Below, one piece after another: positions 24,399 through 32,514 of a DNA stretch of 34,949 bases (within the stretch, counting starts at the first letter, position 1; each line of letters starts with the position of its first letter). This stretch comes from a virus. The stretch spans positions 1 to 34,949 of the IMG/VR virus record IMGVR_UViG_3300044985_000073; one strand, given 5' to 3'. The notes beneath the pieces were generated by a model. That model saw only the letters and a list, made by a program, of their open reading frames with translations, was not told where the DNA came from and did not search any database. The position numbers and the translations under genes were made by a program.

Positions 24399-24761
24399 AT
24401 GAGTGATTTTTTATTAGGTGCAGACAACGACCTAGCTGTCTCAGATGCAGGAGACTTAATAGTCATAGACAGCAGGGCAGTATTAGCAGCACAAATTTGT
24501 GAGATAAGACTTAAAACCTACAAGGGTGAGTGGTTCTTAGACCAAGAAGAGGGTATCCCCTACTTACAAGAGTTACTTACGAGTAAGGCAGATACCCTAT
24601 TAATAGACTTGACAATCAAAGCAGCCACACTAGCTACTCCCGACATAACAAGTATTGAAACTTATAGAGCAGAGCTAGACAACTCCACACAAATTTACAG
24701 TATATTTATGACAGCCAGAGTTACAGGTGGTACTGTCATACCAATTACATTAGAGGTTTAG
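24399..24761 (+). CDS. Baseplate wedge protein, T4 gp25-like
   Basis: A 120-aa protein. DFLLGADNDLAVSDAGDLIV, then AAQICEIRLKTYKGEWFLDQ, EEGIPYLQELLTSK and the helix ending in AATLATPDITSIETYRAELD are characteristic of gp25-like/DUF2634 wedge proteins. They connect sheath to baseplate. No strong ribosome binding site; probably coupled to the gene 3 nt upstream. Confidence 0.85.
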   Translation: MSDFLLGADNDLAVSDAGDLIVIDSRAVLAAQICEIRLKTYKGEWFLDQEEGIPYLQELLTSKADTLLIDLTIKAATLATPDITSIETYRAELDNSTQIYSIFMTARVTGGTVIPITLEV

Positions 24762-24762
24762 A

Positions 24763-26202
24763 ATGGCAGGATTAACAACTACAGGTCTGGAGATAAAAAG
24801 GTTTGACGAGATCCAAAGCGAAGTTCAAGCTGCTCTAGATAGTAAAAATACAAACATAGTAATAGACAGTACATCAGATTCAGCAGCAAAGAACTTAGCA
24901 AACCCCTTGATTTTATCATATGCAGAGCTGTGGGAGTTTGGTGAGCAAGTATACAACAGCTTTAACATATATAAAGCAGAAGGTTATGCGCTAGACCAAT
25001 TAGTCCTATTTAAAAATCTAACAAGAATACAGCCATCATCTTCATCAGGTTTCATAGAACTGTTCTGTACGCAGCAGCTGGGCGTTACAACAAATACTCA
25101 GTTCAGGGATAATAAGAATAGGCTAGTAATATCAACTCAAAACAAGACAATGGGACAAGGTACTTTCCGATCTATTAACATTACAGTTGATAATGTTATT
25201 GATAGTACTAACTATTACGTAGTTATTAATAACTTAGAGTTTTCATACGTTTCCGGTATAGGGGATACACCTCAGATAATACTTGACGGCATCAGAGATG
25301 ACATAAATCTTGGAAGTATAGCAACAGCATCTACAACAACAGATAATCTGTTTGTAGAGATAGTGGCACCTAATGCTGCCAGTTTCATACTTTTCGCTGA
25401 ACTACTTAGTGGTGATTTTTCTGATACAATTATAGCAGCATCACCTACCGAAGGGGCTATTGTGTTCCCACTAGACACTATAACAGAGTTAGTAGATGTT
25501 ATTAGTGGTGTCACATCTGTAAATAACCCTGCTGATTTCACGATAGGTATTGATGGTGAGACAGATGAAGAACTAAGGACTCGCTACTTAAATACTTCAG
25601 GTGCGTTTGGTAATGCAACTATTAATAGTATTATAAATGATGTAGGACTTGTTGAAGGGGTTACTGGGGTGGCACTAATAAACAATCCCCTAGATATAAT
25701 TTCTGTAGAAGGGCTCCCTCCCCATAGTTTTGAAGTTGTAGTAGAAGGCGGGGATGACCAAGATATAGGAGACTCGATACTAGCTACGGGTGCAGCAGGT
25801 ATTACGCCTTTTGGAGCTGTATCAGTCACCTCTACAGACATAGGTGGGAGTGACCATGCTATAAGCTTCTCCAGACCAGATAACATATACATATTCCTCA
25901 AAGCTACCTACTCCACTTACGATGAAGAGGTCTTCCCAACAAGTGGAGAGGCCACGATGATTGAAAGTCTAGTGGCGTATGGCGCTGCACTAGACTCAGA
26001 TGAAGATGTTATACCACCAAGATTCAACACCTCTATTTACGCAAATGTAAGTGGAGTGGGGGACTTACTTATCGAAGCGGGGTATAGCACAAACCCAGTA
26101 GCAGTAGTACCTGATTTTGGTTACGCAGCTACAACTATCCCCATATCCTTTCGAGAAATAAGCTTATTTGAAGCTTCAAGGGTCACTATAATTGAGGTGT
26201 AA
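24763..26202 (+). CDS. Baseplate J-like protein
   Basis: A 479-aa protein. GLEIKRFDEIQSEVQAALDS, NPLILSYAELWEFGEQVYNS, EGYALDQLVLFKNLTR, then PADFTIGIDGETDEELRTRY and INDVGLVEGVTGVALINN are the regular succession of baseplate J/gp6/gp47-like wedge proteins. FRPD-type SRPDNIYIFLKATYS lies in the last third. It forms the wedge ring around the hub. It follows the gp25-like gene by 1 nt. Confidence 0.88.
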   Translation: MAGLTTTGLEIKRFDEIQSEVQAALDSKNTNIVIDSTSDSAAKNLANPLILSYAELWEFGEQVYNSFNIYKAEGYALDQLVLFKNLTRIQPSSSSGFIELFCTQQLGVTTNTQFRDNKNRLVISTQNKTMGQGTFRSINITVDNVIDSTNYYVVINNLEFSYVSGIGDTPQIILDGIRDDINLGSIATASTTTDNLFVEIVAPNAASFILFAELLSGDFSDTIIAASPTEGAIVFPLDTITELVDVISGVTSVNNPADFTIGIDGETDEELRTRYLNTSGAFGNATINSIINDVGLVEGVTGVALINNPLDIISVEGLPPHSFEVVVEGGDDQDIGDSILATGAAGITPFGAVSVTSTDIGGSDHAISFSRPDNIYIFLKATYSTYDEEVFPTSGEATMIESLVAYGAALDSDEDVIPPRFNTSIYANVSGVGDLLIEAGYSTNPVAVVPDFGYAATTIPISFREISLFEASRVTIIEV

Positions 26203-26205
26203 CAT

Positions 26206-26793
26206 ATGTATGAAATACAAAGTATAAACCATCTCGACAAAGTGGCATTGATGCTATCTACTTTCCAGAACAAACCCCGCATGACTAATTTTGTACTGTC
26301 TTTTGCAGAACAAAGTGAAGACCTAGAAGTTATGTTCAGACAGCTCTTAGAAGAGAGGTCGCTAGATACATCATCAGGAGTCCAGCTAGACGCTATAGGA
26401 ACAATAATAGGAGAAGCAAGGCTAGGCAGAGATGATGCTGAGTACTTGCTTGCACTAAGGATTAGGATAGCGATAAACAGTTCCTCTGGTACTGTAAGAG
26501 ATATTATAGAAGTAACTAGATTAGTGTTAGCTCAACCTGATATTGACATTATTGTTAATAGGGTAGCTCCAGCAGTAATCTCGATGTACGTAGGTACAGA
26601 AGACACTTTAGATGAGTTGCGGGCAATACTGGAGCAAACAATAGCAGCAGGTGTAAGACTAGAAGATATATTCTACCCTAGTGACAGATTACCCCTCATA
26701 TTTACAGAAGAAGGCGGTGGTGGTGTTGAAGGTATATTACCTGAGGAAGGTAGTAATAATATAGCTGACCGTGTATTTGTAGAAGAACTATAA
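26206..26793 (+). CDS. DUF2612-type baseplate protein
   Basis: A 195-aa protein. LEVMFRQLLEERSLDTSSGV, QLDAIGTIIGEARLGRDDAE, YLLALRIRIAINSSSGTVRD and a DELRAILEQTIAAGVRLE segment match the DUF2612 (tail protein I-like) family placed after J-like genes, thought to link wedge and fibres. The C-terminal 30 residues are Gly/Glu-rich with GGGGVEGILPEEGSN. GAGGTG precedes the ATG. Confidence 0.8.
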   Translation: MYEIQSINHLDKVALMLSTFQNKPRMTNFVLSFAEQSEDLEVMFRQLLEERSLDTSSGVQLDAIGTIIGEARLGRDDAEYLLALRIRIAINSSSGTVRDIIEVTRLVLAQPDIDIIVNRVAPAVISMYVGTEDTLDELRAILEQTIAAGVRLEDIFYPSDRLPLIFTEEGGGGVEGILPEEGSNNIADRVFVEEL

Positions 26794-26804
26794 GAGAATA
26801 AATA

Positions 26805-27920
26805 ATGGCAACTAAACCAATTGTAAGTACAGAGTGGGCTACAGATTTCACTACAGCAGGTACATCAGGGAATCCCAACAAGACAGACCCACCAACAAAT
26901 ATTAAAGACTTTGGGGCAGCAGAAGCTTTCCCTACAGCAAGACAACACATTAACTACGACCTCAATGCACTAGACCAGTGGAAAGTGTACTTCGACCTAA
27001 GTATAGATGAGATAAACAATAACTTTGGCAACTTTGTACCTTTACTGAATTCTTACTTGACCCCCACCTTACTGGGGACTACTGACTTAGATACAGTAAA
27101 GGACACAGGGTTCTACTACCAACACAGTAATGGCCTTACAGCAGGTAATAACTACCCAGTAGAAGAAGCAGGGTCTTTGCAGGTACTTAGGTGGTCACAA
27201 GTAGAGGACATTATACAAACATACACTACATTCAACAATGTAGTGTATGTAAGACGCAATGATGATGCGACATGGACTTCTTGGAACAAGCAATACTCTG
27301 AGAATGCTAAACCCACAGCTACCGAAATAGGTGCAGTGGATTTAGTTAACTCCTACCTAACCCCTACAGATTTAGGTACAACAGATTTAGATACAGTCAC
27401 AGACTTAGGTTTCTACTTACAAAACACTAACGGAGATACCCCCAGCAATAACTACCCAGAAAATGTAGCAGGCACCTTGGAAGTTCTACAATGGACAGAC
27501 GATGTGGGTTACAGGATCCAGAGATACACAACATTCGATAATCAGCGGATATACATTAGGGTATCTACAGTCGGGGTTTGGTCTGACTGGAATTTACAGT
27601 ACTCAGAGAATGCTGAACCACACTCAGTAGTACAGCACAATACTACGGCGACAGTGGTTAGAGATGGTAAGTTGACAGAGGTTGTAGTGTATAACCTAGG
27701 TAACACAACTAAGACCCTAGATAGCTCAACCTTTAGAGTGAATGACGAGGTAGTACTACGTAAAGTACTTGAATTAGGGGACTTGACTGTGGCATGTAGT
27801 ACGGGAGTAATCTTATTGCCTGACAATACTAGCGGAGCTTCTCATGTTGTAGAGGCTGGAGACCATGCAGTTTTAGTGTTGTTTTTTAACGGCGTTAACT
27901 GGACTTTAAGTATAAAATAA
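26805..27920 (+). CDS. Tail fibre with two pyocin-knob repeats
   Basis: A 371-aa receptor-binding or fibre protein. The N-terminal 60 residues (WATDFTTAGTSGNPNKTDPP) are a baseplate-attachment segment. Two homologous units follow at about 81-168 and 181-271, each SYLTPT.LGTTDLDTV, GFY.Q, NNYP, AG.L.VL.W, YTTF, and a final W..WN.QYSENA. This is the pyocin-knob layout of fibre shafts. The last 100 residues (from EPHSVVQ on) form a separate beta domain likely to carry the tip. The two units are 100 residues apart, pointing to internal duplication. Confidence 0.83.
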   Translation: MATKPIVSTEWATDFTTAGTSGNPNKTDPPTNIKDFGAAEAFPTARQHINYDLNALDQWKVYFDLSIDEINNNFGNFVPLLNSYLTPTLLGTTDLDTVKDTGFYYQHSNGLTAGNNYPVEEAGSLQVLRWSQVEDIIQTYTTFNNVVYVRRNDDATWTSWNKQYSENAKPTATEIGAVDLVNSYLTPTDLGTTDLDTVTDLGFYLQNTNGDTPSNNYPENVAGTLEVLQWTDDVGYRIQRYTTFDNQRIYIRVSTVGVWSDWNLQYSENAEPHSVVQHNTTATVVRDGKLTEVVVYNLGNTTKTLDSSTFRVNDEVVLRKVLELGDLTVACSTGVILLPDNTSGASHVVEAGDHAVLVLFFNGVNWTLSIK

Positions 27921-27933
27921 TAGGAGAATAAGA

Positions 27934-28338
27934 ATGGCAATATTAAATCCGTTTATCAGTGGTGGTGGTATCCTTATAACTAAACTAATTTCAGGGGGAC
28001 TCACTGTGTCGTCTGGGGCAAGTGGGACTCTAGTATCCTTAACGCCTCCAGCGGGGGAGAGGGTCGTTATTACTAACCTAGTGTCCGACACAGGAGGTAT
28101 AGAGGCAGACCTATCTGTAGAGGTAGGAGGTACAGCTGTGATATCAGGAGGTACACTAGCTAGTGGTAATATAACAGGGGGCTCCTCTTTTTACGTAGGT
28201 ATTAATAATACAGATACTAACGGTGCAGCAAACGGTATCCTAGGTATTACTGGGGGTAAGAACGAAACTATTGATATAATAAAAGACTCCGGCACTACTT
28301 CATTCGACATACACTACCAATACATGTTCGGTAAATAA
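27934..28338 (+). CDS. Hypothetical fibre-region protein
   Basis: A 134-aa protein rich in Gly, Ser, Thr and Ile with no charged helix, beta-rich throughout (GGILITKLISGGLTVSSGA, PAGERVVITNLVSDTGGIEA). The type is that of small trimeric fibre or carbohydrate-contact proteins. AGGAGA lies 7 nt before the ATG. Its position after the fibre suggests a tip or accessory fibre protein; family unknown. Confidence 0.65.
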   Translation: MAILNPFISGGGILITKLISGGLTVSSGASGTLVSLTPPAGERVVITNLVSDTGGIEADLSVEVGGTAVISGGTLASGNITGGSSFYVGINNTDTNGAANGILGITGGKNETIDIIKDSGTTSFDIHYQYMFGK

Positions 28339-28356
28339 GGGGTTTGCAATAAGCAC

Positions 28357-28872
28357 ATGAAAAAATATAACGAAATAAAAGATGTAAGTGGGAAGTGGAT
28401 AGCAGGACAACCCACTACGGACGGGCAAGTATACCGTACAGTAATGGAGTTCTCAGAAACCTCTAAAGGTTATGAAGAGAAAACCTACTACACCAATAAA
28501 TCCCCTACGATACCTGTATTCCCTGTGACAGAGGTTATAGTGATAGGGCATAAGAGACTACGTAGAGGTATCTATGATGTAGATGAAGGTGTCACTATAC
28601 TAGTACAAGGGCAAGTAGGCTTACCAGACACCCCAGATGAAGAACCCTTCATGGTAATGCTACAAAAACTAAAAGATGGTAATATCCCGATAGAAGATGA
28701 CTTACGGTTTGAAGCGACTATAAGAGATAGTGTATTTAGATTACACTTAAAACTCCCTACAGGCAACTACAGACTATCTCAGGATAGGTTAAACTTGGGA
28801 TTAGCTAATATTGGTATACCAATTAAACTGCAGTTTGATGATATTGAATTTGATAGTATTGTCGTGATTTAA
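28357..28872 (+). CDS. Hypothetical late protein, last gene of the tail operon
   Basis: A 171-aa protein. KKYNEIKDVSGKWIAGQPTT and a DLRFEATIRDSVFRLHLKLP segment suggest a mixed beta fold without signal peptide. It could be a fibre assembly factor, since such genes often follow the fibre, but no motif proves it. The ribosome binding site is weak: AAGGGG lies about 13 nt upstream of the ATG. A terminator follows 18 nt after the stop. Confidence 0.6.
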   Translation: MKKYNEIKDVSGKWIAGQPTTDGQVYRTVMEFSETSKGYEEKTYYTNKSPTIPVFPVTEVIVIGHKRLRRGIYDVDEGVTILVQGQVGLPDTPDEEPFMVMLQKLKDGNIPIEDDLRFEATIRDSVFRLHLKLPTGNYRLSQDRLNLGLANIGIPIKLQFDDIEFDSIVVI

Positions 28873-28890
28873 TATCTGCAGATACAAGAA

Positions 28891-28926
28891 AGCCCCTAAA
28901 CTCTTAATTGAGTTAGGGGCTTTTTA
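28891..28926 (+). terminator. Strong terminator between convergent operons
   Basis: AGCCCCTAAACTC pairs with GAGTTAGGGGCT (one bulged A) around TTAATT, followed by five T. It ends the tail operon. From the opposite strand the hairpin is followed by TTCTT, so it may also stop the minus-strand SSB-like transcript. Confidence 0.9.
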
Positions 28927-28968
28927 TTGTCTATAGTATTATAAACTTCTTGTAAATCAAAGACTTAT

Positions 28969-30156
28969 CTAGAAAGGAATTTCATCTGAGAAGTCGTCAT
29001 CATGACTCTCAACTACTTTAGGTTCATCCTTATCAGGCTCAACCTTGGTAGGTTGGGTAGTATTTTTTGCTGCAGCACCTTCCTCTTCCTTAACGTTACT
29101 GGCGGGGGCAGTACTGCCACTACCACTTCCGAAATTACCACCTAAAGCTTTACACAGAGAAGAATCCACCCAATTACAGCCTAGGATGAAGTCAGGAAAC
29201 TTAATCGCTGAAGGTTTGAAATTAGCAGCTCTTGGTAGCACTGCCTTCAAACCTTTATCGTGTCGGATAGTATCCACTGCCTGCGGGTCATACACAGCAT
29301 TCTCTACATCAAACCATAAACCTACAAAAGGGACTGGACATTCTGGAATCTGTTGCTCTACAGAGACATTGATAGCTCCAGCAGATACTGGGTTTATCTT
29401 AGAATGAGCACCTAAGTCTGTATTGTAGTAAATTTTACCATCCTTAGTGTTCTTAGTCACTACGATCTCCCAACTACAAGCTGTTGTAGCTAAAGCACCT
29501 AAATCATAACCACTACCTTCAAAGTTAGCAGAAGTCCCATCCTTGTTGACAGAAGCAGCAGCAATCTTAGCTAATACACTCTTATCAGAAATAACTTTAG
29601 TTTTGTAGTTAGGGTCAAACTTAATATGCTTACGGAAATCATCACGACCACCCCAGTTAGAGTAACCATTCACACTAACTCGAAGAGGTACACAACCTAA
29701 TTTATGTAAGTCTTCAATTGGATGCTTTGCCCAATCCACCACAATATCAGGGAAATCATAAGAAAAATGATACTCTTGTACTGGGTTCTGTGGACGGCAC
29801 TGTAGGCGCTTACCATCTTTATCGAATTTGAAGTAGTTGTTCTTAAACTTATCAAGGTGTGCAAGTTCTTCCGCTGAGTGTTCCTCACCTTCCGCAGGTT
29901 TATCAAGCCTAGACTCGTACTCTGCGTCTAACTGTTCTTGGAAACCGCAATCAACTATTCGATTTAAGATACCTACTTTAGGTACTTTCTTAACTACCTT
30001 GTTAGGTATAACATCGCCCTCTTTATTTTTAGCAGGGAGTTCCTCTGCTTCAAACAGACCATAGTAGTACTCATTCCAAGCACTCCAATCACCTGTAGAA
30101 GCACCACCACCAGAGTTTGATAAAGAAGTTACCGAAGGTTTCATTGAAAAAGTCAT
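28969..30156 (-). CDS. SSB-like single-stranded DNA-binding protein
   Basis: A 395-aa protein. The start at ATG 30156 has AGAGGA upstream; a longer frame to 30279 runs through leader palindromes and is unlikely. The C-terminus, after a Ser/Gly/Lys/Glu-rich linker (about 340-380), is acidic and ends DDDFSDEIPF, the hallmark of SSB proteins, used to recruit replication partners. The first 330 residues have an aromatic-rich body (DWSAWNEYYYGLF, YHFSYDFPDIVVDWAKHP) compatible with an OB-type DNA-binding core, though not the bacterial Ssb sequence. It is probably the phage replication SSB. It has its own promoter and leader. Confidence 0.68.
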   Translation of the reverse strand: MTFSMKPSVTSLSNSGGGASTGDWSAWNEYYYGLFEAEELPAKNKEGDVIPNKVVKKVPKVGILNRIVDCGFQEQLDAEYESRLDKPAEGEEHSAEELAHLDKFKNNYFKFDKDGKRLQCRPQNPVQEYHFSYDFPDIVVDWAKHPIEDLHKLGCVPLRVSVNGYSNWGGRDDFRKHIKFDPNYKTKVISDKSVLAKIAAASVNKDGTSANFEGSGYDLGALATTACSWEIVVTKNTKDGKIYYNTDLGAHSKINPVSAGAINVSVEQQIPECPVPFVGLWFDVENAVYDPQAVDTIRHDKGLKAVLPRAANFKPSAIKFPDFILGCNWVDSSLCKALGGNFGSGSGSTAPASNVKEEEGAAAKNTTQPTKVEPDKDEPKVVESHDDDFSDEIPF

Positions 30157-30175
30157 ATATTTTCCTCTTATTAAT

Positions 30176-30216
30176 ACCCAATTGGGTTTTATGTTTATTT
30201 TAATCTCCACTTGGAG
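30176..30216 (-). promoter_or_regulatory. Palindromic leader of the SSB-like gene
   Basis: Two palindromes lie in the leader just upstream of the ribosome binding site: ACCCAATTGGGT (30176-30187, perfect 12 bp) and CTCCACTTGGAG (30205-30216, nearly perfect). They may bind a regulator or, in RNA, the SSB-like protein itself, by analogy with T4 gp32 autoregulation. Role inferred. Confidence 0.45.
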
Positions 30217-30315
30217 TGTAGGTTTGGTTATTATCTTACTAATTCTCTCCCCTGTAATCTCACTATCTCTAGCAAGCAATGCTTAGTGTATTCAGGATTA
30301 ACTCCCTATAAGTTT

Positions 30316-30343
30316 ATTATATAGTAAAGATTTACTAAGTCAA
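30316..30343 (-). promoter_or_regulatory. Promoter with operator palindrome in its spacer
   Basis: On the minus strand TTGACT (30343-30338), 16 bp, TATAAT (30321-30316). The spacer is exactly the palindrome TAGTAAAGATTTACTA (30322-30337). A second imperfect copy, TTTACCATATAGTAAA, lies at 30353-30368, centre to centre 31 bp away. The arrangement suggests a repressor or activator acting on the SSB-like gene. Confidence 0.7.
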
Positions 30344-30370
30344 TAGTGTAAGTTTACCATATAGTAAAGG

Positions 30371-30589
30371 TTACTCCACACCTATTGAGGAGTTTGTCAC
30401 CCCACTCTCAATTATGTAATCTCTGATCTCAATAGCCTTTGATCTGGTAACTAGTACCTTGTAGTTGTTCTTACTATTCAGTACTTTAGTGTTTAGTAGT
30501 TGTGTAAACATAACATCACTATCTACATTACAGTTAGAGCAGTACGCTTCTTTAAAAGCTTTGAGAGTTCTACTTTGAATCTCTGTCAT
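30371..30589 (-). CDS. Small hypothetical protein
   Basis: A 72-aa protein, MTEIQSRTLKAFKEAYCSNC onwards; ATG 30589 has an AGGAGGAAGG ribosome binding site. The upstream in-frame ATG at 30640 lies in the preceding gene. Helical with a Cys pair (CSNC, about residues 17-20). It is the last gene of the minus-strand lysis/protease operon. Family unknown. Confidence 0.6.
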   Translation of the reverse strand: MTEIQSRTLKAFKEAYCSNCNVDSDVMFTQLLNTKVLNSKNNYKVLVTRSKAIEIRDYIIESGVTNSSIGVE

Positions 30590-30602
30590 ATTATCCTTCC
30601 TC

Positions 30603-30890
30603 CTAGTAGTAGAATTTCTTAGATTTACTAAGTTCTTCATCTATAAAAGCCATCTTATCCCTCATGTTTTGTAGTTCCTCGATCAAGCTATCCAGCTTAC
30701 TTATGCGCTTAGGTACATCGCTACTGTGGTAGCAAGAGAAGTCTAATATAATAACCTCACTACAATCCCCAAGCCTTAACTCCCCATCCATAGTATATAA
30801 CCCCATCCTACCGTCTGTATTTAAGTACCAACCTACACTCCCATACTCTTCATGGGAGTCACTAATAAATCTCTTACCTCTGAATTTCAT
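30603..30890 (-). CDS. Hypothetical protein with C-terminal coiled coil
   Basis: A 95-aa protein. Start ATG 30890 shares TAATG with the stop of the upstream gene. The first 45 residues form beta strands with SVGWYLNTDGRMGLYTMDGE; from about 60 on there is a heptad-like coil (ISKLDSLIEELQNMRDKM). An upstream TTG at 30899 has no usable ribosome binding site spacing. Function unknown. Confidence 0.65.
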   Translation of the reverse strand: MKFRGKRFISDSHEEYGSVGWYLNTDGRMGLYTMDGELRLGDCSEVIILDFSCYHSSDVPKRISKLDSLIEELQNMRDKMAFIDEELSKSKKFYY

Positions 30891-31396
30891 TAGCTCCAAT
30901 CTCCTCTAGTCTTTAAAGTCTCTTTTATCTTAATAGCCCTACCCTCAAGACAAGCATCTAGTAGTAAACACTTTCCGACTAAGGAGTATTCTTCCTTAAG
31001 TAGGTATTTGTAAGAGAAGGACTGCTCATTGTATACAAAGTCATTGTTGTTGTCTAGGTATTTAGTAACACCATTATCAACATACTTGAGGATAGCATGG
31101 TAATTCTTTCCCTCCTTACCTGTAACAATAACATAAGTGAGTTTAGTGGGGGATATGCCAGCGTGTAAGAGCCTGTAAGCCTTTAATACAGCGTAGTCCT
31201 CACAATCACCCTCCCCTCTTAGTAGAGTGTCTCTGGGGGATTGCCACGTATCCTTACCATCCCTCTTATAAACTATTTCTGAGTTAACACCTACGTTAAT
31301 AACCTCCTCAATAGGTGTAGGTTTTTGATTAATAGCAAAGTACCCTACTACCATCAGCACACTTAGCGGCACTATATTGTGTAAGTGTTTTCTCAT
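30890..31396 (-). CDS. LapG-like transglutaminase-fold cysteine protease (BTLCP family)
   Basis: A 168-aa protein. Residues about 8-22 (IVPLSVLMVVGYFAI) are a membrane anchor or signal sequence, so the enzyme should face the periplasm. The core TWQSPRDTLLRGEGDCEDYA contains the catalytic Cys65, with His100 (YHAIL) and Asp115 (LDN), the Cys-His-Asp triad of the bacterial transglutaminase-like cysteine proteinase family that includes LapG. LapG cleaves large surface adhesins and detaches biofilm cells. Start at ATG 31396 with GGAG upstream, 1 nt after the previous stop. The substrate here is unknown; release, entry or host surface change are possible. Confidence 0.82.
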   Translation of the reverse strand: MRKHLHNIVPLSVLMVVGYFAINQKPTPIEEVINVGVNSEIVYKRDGKDTWQSPRDTLLRGEGDCEDYAVLKAYRLLHAGISPTKLTYVIVTGKEGKNYHAILKYVDNGVTKYLDNNNDFVYNEQSFSYKYLLKEEYSLVGKCLLLDACLEGRAIKIKETLKTRGDWS

Positions 31397-31397
31397 A

Positions 31398-31649
31398 TTA
31401 ACTCCAGCTAATCGTAATGTAAGTGCCACCATCTACTAACCCAAAACCTGAATTCTCCAACCAAGATTGATAATTCAGAGGGCATATATCAAGTAGTTTT
31501 AAATCTCCTTTATGAATAATAACTTCCTTACTACAACTCATCGCAGCTTCAGGTGCTACAGCCTCTGTAAGAAAGTTAATGTATTTCAATTCCAACTCTT
31601 CTTGTATCTCTTTAATACTATTCATAAAGATCTCTTTTACATCACCCAT
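31398..31649 (-). CDS. Hypothetical protein
   Basis: An 83-aa protein with a helical first half (EIFMNSIKEIQEELELKYIN) and a beta second half ending in GGTYITISWS. The ATG at 31649 follows GGGGAAGGG. One nucleotide separates its stop from the start of the LapG-like protease gene, which suggests joint expression. No motif recognised. Confidence 0.65.
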   Translation of the reverse strand: MGDVKEIFMNSIKEIQEELELKYINFLTEAVAPEAAMSCSKEVIIHKGDLKLLDICPLNYQSWLENSGFGLVDGGTYITISWS

Positions 31650-31661
31650 AATACCCTTCCC

Positions 31662-31817
31662 CTATTTCAATTGATCCACAGTGACCACACCTTTCTGCAA
31701 ATCACTCGTAACTTTCACAGCTTTAGGTTTACTGTCCGACACGTATACAGTTACCTTCTCTTTTGTATCAAACACTTCCCAAAACCCATCCATACAGTTT
31801 AATGTATACCTACTCAT
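31662..31817 (-). CDS. Small hypothetical protein, 51 aa
   Basis: A 51-aa protein beginning MSRYTLNCMDGFWEVFDTKE with a YVSDSKPKAVKV strand. ATG 31817 is preceded by AGGAG at about 9 nt. It fills the gap between the transglycosylase gene and the 83-aa gene and has the same codon style, so I regard it as real. It has no signal peptide. Function unknown. Confidence 0.65.
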   Translation of the reverse strand: MSRYTLNCMDGFWEVFDTKEKVTVYVSDSKPKAVKVTSDLQKGVVTVDQLK

Positions 31818-31834
31818 ATTATATTATCTCCTAA

Positions 31835-32362
31835 TTATTTAAAATTGATACAACCTTTAAGTTGGTTCATAGTGTATATAACTCTATTTGCATAGTCAAC
31901 ACCTTTCTTATAAATCTTTTTATCTTTCTTCCAACCATAACCTGTATTATACCCCATCAACATCTCTCTATATGTATGAGACTTCTTGAAATGCTCTAAT
32001 ACATCAACAGCTAGATAAGCATTCAAGCCATCATCATATATTAGTTGCTGTGCTAATTCAACCTTTTTAAGATATTTAGTTACCCCTAATATTTTAGTAG
32101 CTGTCTTAATATTTATTTGAAACAACCCCACATCTTTAGAATCTAGGTTTAGTCTATACTTACCAGCGGAACTTTCTACTATAGTAATAGCAGCTAGCGT
32201 CCAAGCTAAGTCATACTCCACCCCATAATTAAAAGCAAACCGCACTCTATTTTGTTGGTGAGTGTTAAGTTCATCCCATAAACTACACTCTACTGCCCCC
32301 ACCCCATTACTACATAATAACAGCCCTAAAGTAAGTACAACTCTCTCTAACCTAATCAACAT
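31835..32362 (-). CDS. Exported SLT lytic transglycosylase
   Basis: A 175-aa peptidoglycan-cleaving enzyme. Residues 1-24 are a signal peptide (basic start, LGLLLCSNGVGA). The SLT fold shows IVESSAGKY with catalytic Glu63, DVGLFQIN (77-84), AYLAVDVLEHF and MGYNTGYGWKK, in order. Start ATG 32362 has a full AGGAGGTGA site 8 nt upstream; GTG 32374 overlaps that site and is rejected. It is the first gene of the minus-strand operon and probably works as an endolysin or cell-wall-processing enzyme in the periplasm. No holin is recognisable nearby. Confidence 0.87.
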   Translation of the reverse strand: MLIRLERVVLTLGLLLCSNGVGAVECSLWDELNTHQQNRVRFAFNYGVEYDLAWTLAAITIVESSAGKYRLNLDSKDVGLFQINIKTATKILGVTKYLKKVELAQQLIYDDGLNAYLAVDVLEHFKKSHTYREMLMGYNTGYGWKKDKKIYKKGVDYANRVIYTMNQLKGCINFK

Positions 32363-32398
32363 TTCTAAACTCACCTCCTACATAATTTAATTGTGTGT

Positions 32399-32427
32399 AT
32401 TGTATAGTTGTTTGTTTGCTTTGTAAA
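32399..32427 (-). promoter_or_regulatory. Promoter for the transglycosylase/protease operon
   Basis: On the minus strand TTTACA (32427-32422), 17 bp, TACAAT (32404-32399), about 37 nt before ATG 32362. It diverges from the plus-strand promoter at 32452. Confidence 0.6.
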
Positions 32428-32451
32428 GAGATAAAATATAAGTAAATGTTG

Positions 32452-32480
32452 TTGACAAGAGGTAGTCACCTCTATAATAT
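32452..32480 (+). promoter_or_regulatory. Promoter with operator palindrome, for the prs-nadV region
   Basis: TTGACA (32452-32457) with TAATAT (32475-32480) at 17 bp, or TATAAT (32473-32478) at 15 bp. The spacer starts with a perfect palindrome AGAGGTAGTCACCTCT (32458-32473). A further inverted repeat ACCTCAA/TTGAGGT (32483-32489, 32505-32511) covers the ribosome binding site of the next gene. It looks regulated by a repressor and perhaps by leader folding. Confidence 0.7.
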
Positions 32481-32514
32481 ACACCTCAACGAATACATGA
32501 GGGGTTGAGGTATT

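Noticed and set aside
28969-30156. Calling the SSB-like protein a T4 gp32 or bacterial Ssb orthologue
   Set aside because: Only the acidic C-terminal tail and general character fit; no zinc-binding motif or Ssb OB-fold sequence is visible.
30157-30279. Extended N-terminus of the SSB-like protein
   Set aside because: The extra 41 residues come from the palindromic leader and have no start signal; ATG 30156 has AGAGGA.
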